From an uncultured Phascolarctobacterium sp. (GTDB lineage Bacteria > Bacillota > Negativicutes > Acidaminococcales > Acidaminococcaceae): a stretch of DNA of 64,000 nucleotides. Made by a program: the position numbers and the translations under genes. Position 1 is the first letter of the stretch. Every line of letters begins with the position of its first letter. Of this stretch, positions 62,821 to 64,000 are shown piece after piece. Under the pieces are notes generated by a model. It was not told the origin of the DNA, did not search any database, and saw only the letters and a list, made by a program, of their open reading frames with translations. The stretch spans positions 1-64,000 of the forward strand of contig CASEIL010000002.1 of assembly GCA_949288065.1 (NCBI GenBank), in the 5' to 3' direction.

Positions 62821-64000
62821 TCAATATTTTTCCAAAATCATTATGCCGTCTTTTTCTTTTACAATCCTTACGTTTTGGATTGCTTCCGGGTTTTCAAGGC
62901 GTTTATATTCCAAACGGCGCACTACAATGTATTTGGGCGCTGCATCGGTAATGGCGTTCTTTAAAGCGTCGGTTTTAGGCAGCATCTCCTCGCCCGCTAT
63001 GCCGGTGTAATACATAAAGCCGGGGCGCAAAAACTTATCGACGTAAACGGTTTTAGTGGTGTCGCAGCCTGCCATATATTCAGCCGCCATGGTTTTAACG
63101 CTAAAGCGGTCCGCCACGGGCGGCAGGATGAACGAAAATGCCACCAGCATGGTTAAAAAGCCCATAGCTGCGTGCAGGTAGCCTGCAAAAATTACATCGC
63201 GCTCGCGCCACAAAAACCACAGTATTACAAGCCCGATAACAATGGTAATGCCGCTAAGTACGCTGGCCTCCAGCGCTGCTTCCGGCAGTTGCTGACCGCC
63301 GATAAACCAGCCCGCGCCCAAAAGGCCAAACATTACAACCGTGCCAATAACCCAGCTCGTCAGCGATTCGCCGCGCTGGCTCTCTAAACGTGCAATGTTC
63401 CAGCCGACGATGATGGCCAGCGCCGGAAACATGGGCAGAATGTACGATACCAGTTTAGTCTGCGAAACGCTGAAGAACAGCAGCACAAACAGCCACCAGA
63501 TATTAAAGAACGACATTTTTACCAGCTCGTCGCTGCTGGCTTCCGAAATGGACGCACGGATGGATTGCAGCAAAATGCCCGTCCAAGGGAACATGCCAAG
63601 GATGATTACCGGCAGGTAATACCACCACAGCACGCGGTCGGGATGTTCCGGCGTGGTAAAGCGTGTAAGGTTATGGAAGCCTAAAAAGGTATTAATAAAT
63701 TCCATGCCGTGTACCTGATACATTAAGTAGTACCACGGCGCGGCAATGGCAAAATACAGCGCCAGCCCGCGGATAACGTGCATTTTTAAAATCTCGCGCA
63801 GATTGCCGGTAAACAGCAAATGCAAAAAGATAATAGCGCCCGGGAACACAATGCCGATAGGCCCTTTGGTTACGGTTGCCAGCGCCATGGCAATGTACAT
63901 TACCCAATACCACTTATGCATGTAGCACAAAAGCGCCGCCGTCATAAAAAACAGCAGCGTGGTATCGGTAACGGCGGCCTTGCCGAGATAGAAAAACTCC
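62821..64000 (-). CDS. ArnT-family glycosyltransferase, partial (cut by window end)
   Basis: At least 393 residues; the 5' end lies beyond the window. Many membrane segments and the segment GKAAVTDTTLLFFMTAALL, then ALATVTKGPIGIVFPGAI, belong to the ArnT/PMT-type dolichyl-phosphate-mannose-like GT-C family that uses polyprenyl-linked sugars, for example aminoarabinose onto lipid A. The tail (LVPRPTKYIVVRRLEYKRL-like end with KYIVVRRLEYKRLENPEAI) is soluble. Acceptor is unknown. Its 3' end is 82 bases upstream of the HAD gene. Confidence 0.8.
   Translation of the reverse strand, partial: EFFYLGKAAVTDTTLLFFMTAALLCYMHKWYWVMYIAMALATVTKGPIGIVFPGAIIFLHLLFTGNLREILKMHVIRGLALYFAIAAPWYYLMYQVHGMEFINTFLGFHNLTRFTTPEHPDRVLWWYYLPVIILGMFPWTGILLQSIRASISEASSDELVKMSFFNIWWLFVLLFFSVSQTKLVSYILPMFPALAIIVGWNIARLESQRGESLTSWVIGTVVMFGLLGAGWFIGGQQLPEAALEASVLSGITIVIGLVILWFLWRERDVIFAGYLHAAMGFLTMLVAFSFILPPVADRFSVKTMAAEYMAGCDTTKTVYVDKFLRPGFMYYTGIAGEEMLPKTDALKNAITDAAPKYIVVRRLEYKRLENPEAIQNVRIVKEKDGIMILEKY

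Overview
The window reads as a bacterial chromosome from an anaerobic Firmicute. The gene set mixes Firmicute traits (RNase Y, RNase J, an Asp23/AmaP module, an SpoIIIE/FtsK motor, long-form HflX) with a lipid A/ArnT-type glycosyltransferase, which fits the diderm Negativicutes. The nusB / M22-like / xseA / xseB / ispA / dxs / tlyA / nadK / argR / recN order also fits Negativicutes, perhaps a Phascolarctobacterium- or Acidaminococcus-like organism. That placement is inference; no rRNA or tRNA gene was seen.

Layout. 1-5.8 kb: a structured intergenic element, a small HTH protein, the yhdT-panF pantothenate uptake pair, an M20 peptidase and NAD synthetase. 5.9-19.3 kb: ybaK, thrC, then one long plus-strand operon from the Asp23 envelope-stress genes through nusB, exonuclease VII, ispA, dxs, tlyA, nadK, argR, recN and a Nudix hydrolase. 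One member of that operon, an M22/TsaD-like gene, is frameshifted. 19.4-24.5 kb: an AT-rich, roughly 5.0 kb integrated element flanked by a 35-base imperfect direct repeat. 24.45-28.9 kb: FMN riboswitch, ribD-ribE-ribBA-ribH and hslO. 28.9-48.2 kb: recA-recX, rny, rnj, ftsK, rodZ-like, YgiQ-type radical SAM, a solute-binding lipoprotein, rimO, cinA, a DEAD-box helicase, hflX, a methionine gamma-lyase-family enzyme and a thioesterase. 48.4-64 kb, all minus strand: lexA, two unknown secreted proteins, pduL, nhaC, nfnA-nfnB, mtaD, a class II aldolase, ahcY, mtnA, mtnP, a HAD phosphatase and a glycosyltransferase cut by the window end.

The most unusual region is the integrated element. Its two flanking repeats are copies of the 5' part of the FMN riboswitch aptamer, and the right-hand copy is part of a complete aptamer in front of ribD. 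A tyrosine recombinase has therefore probably used the riboswitch as its attachment site and rebuilt it on integration. The old rib promoter is left on the far side with a truncated aptamer. The element carries the integrase, an unknown 251-residue protein, one or two very small ORFs, an SF2-type helicase/ATPase and a structured non-coding tail with a dif-like XerC/XerD site.

A second, near-consensus dif site lies at 49.23 kb. Gene orientation switches from almost all plus to all minus within about 1 kb of it, so the window probably spans the replication terminus. The recA and lexA promoters share an operator-like sequence (CAAAC-N4-GTTTG), which suggests the SOS operator of this organism. 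The right-hand operon combines methylthioadenosine and S-adenosylhomocysteine salvage in a form lacking the classical oxygen-dependent methionine salvage genes, upstream of an electron-bifurcating transhydrogenase.
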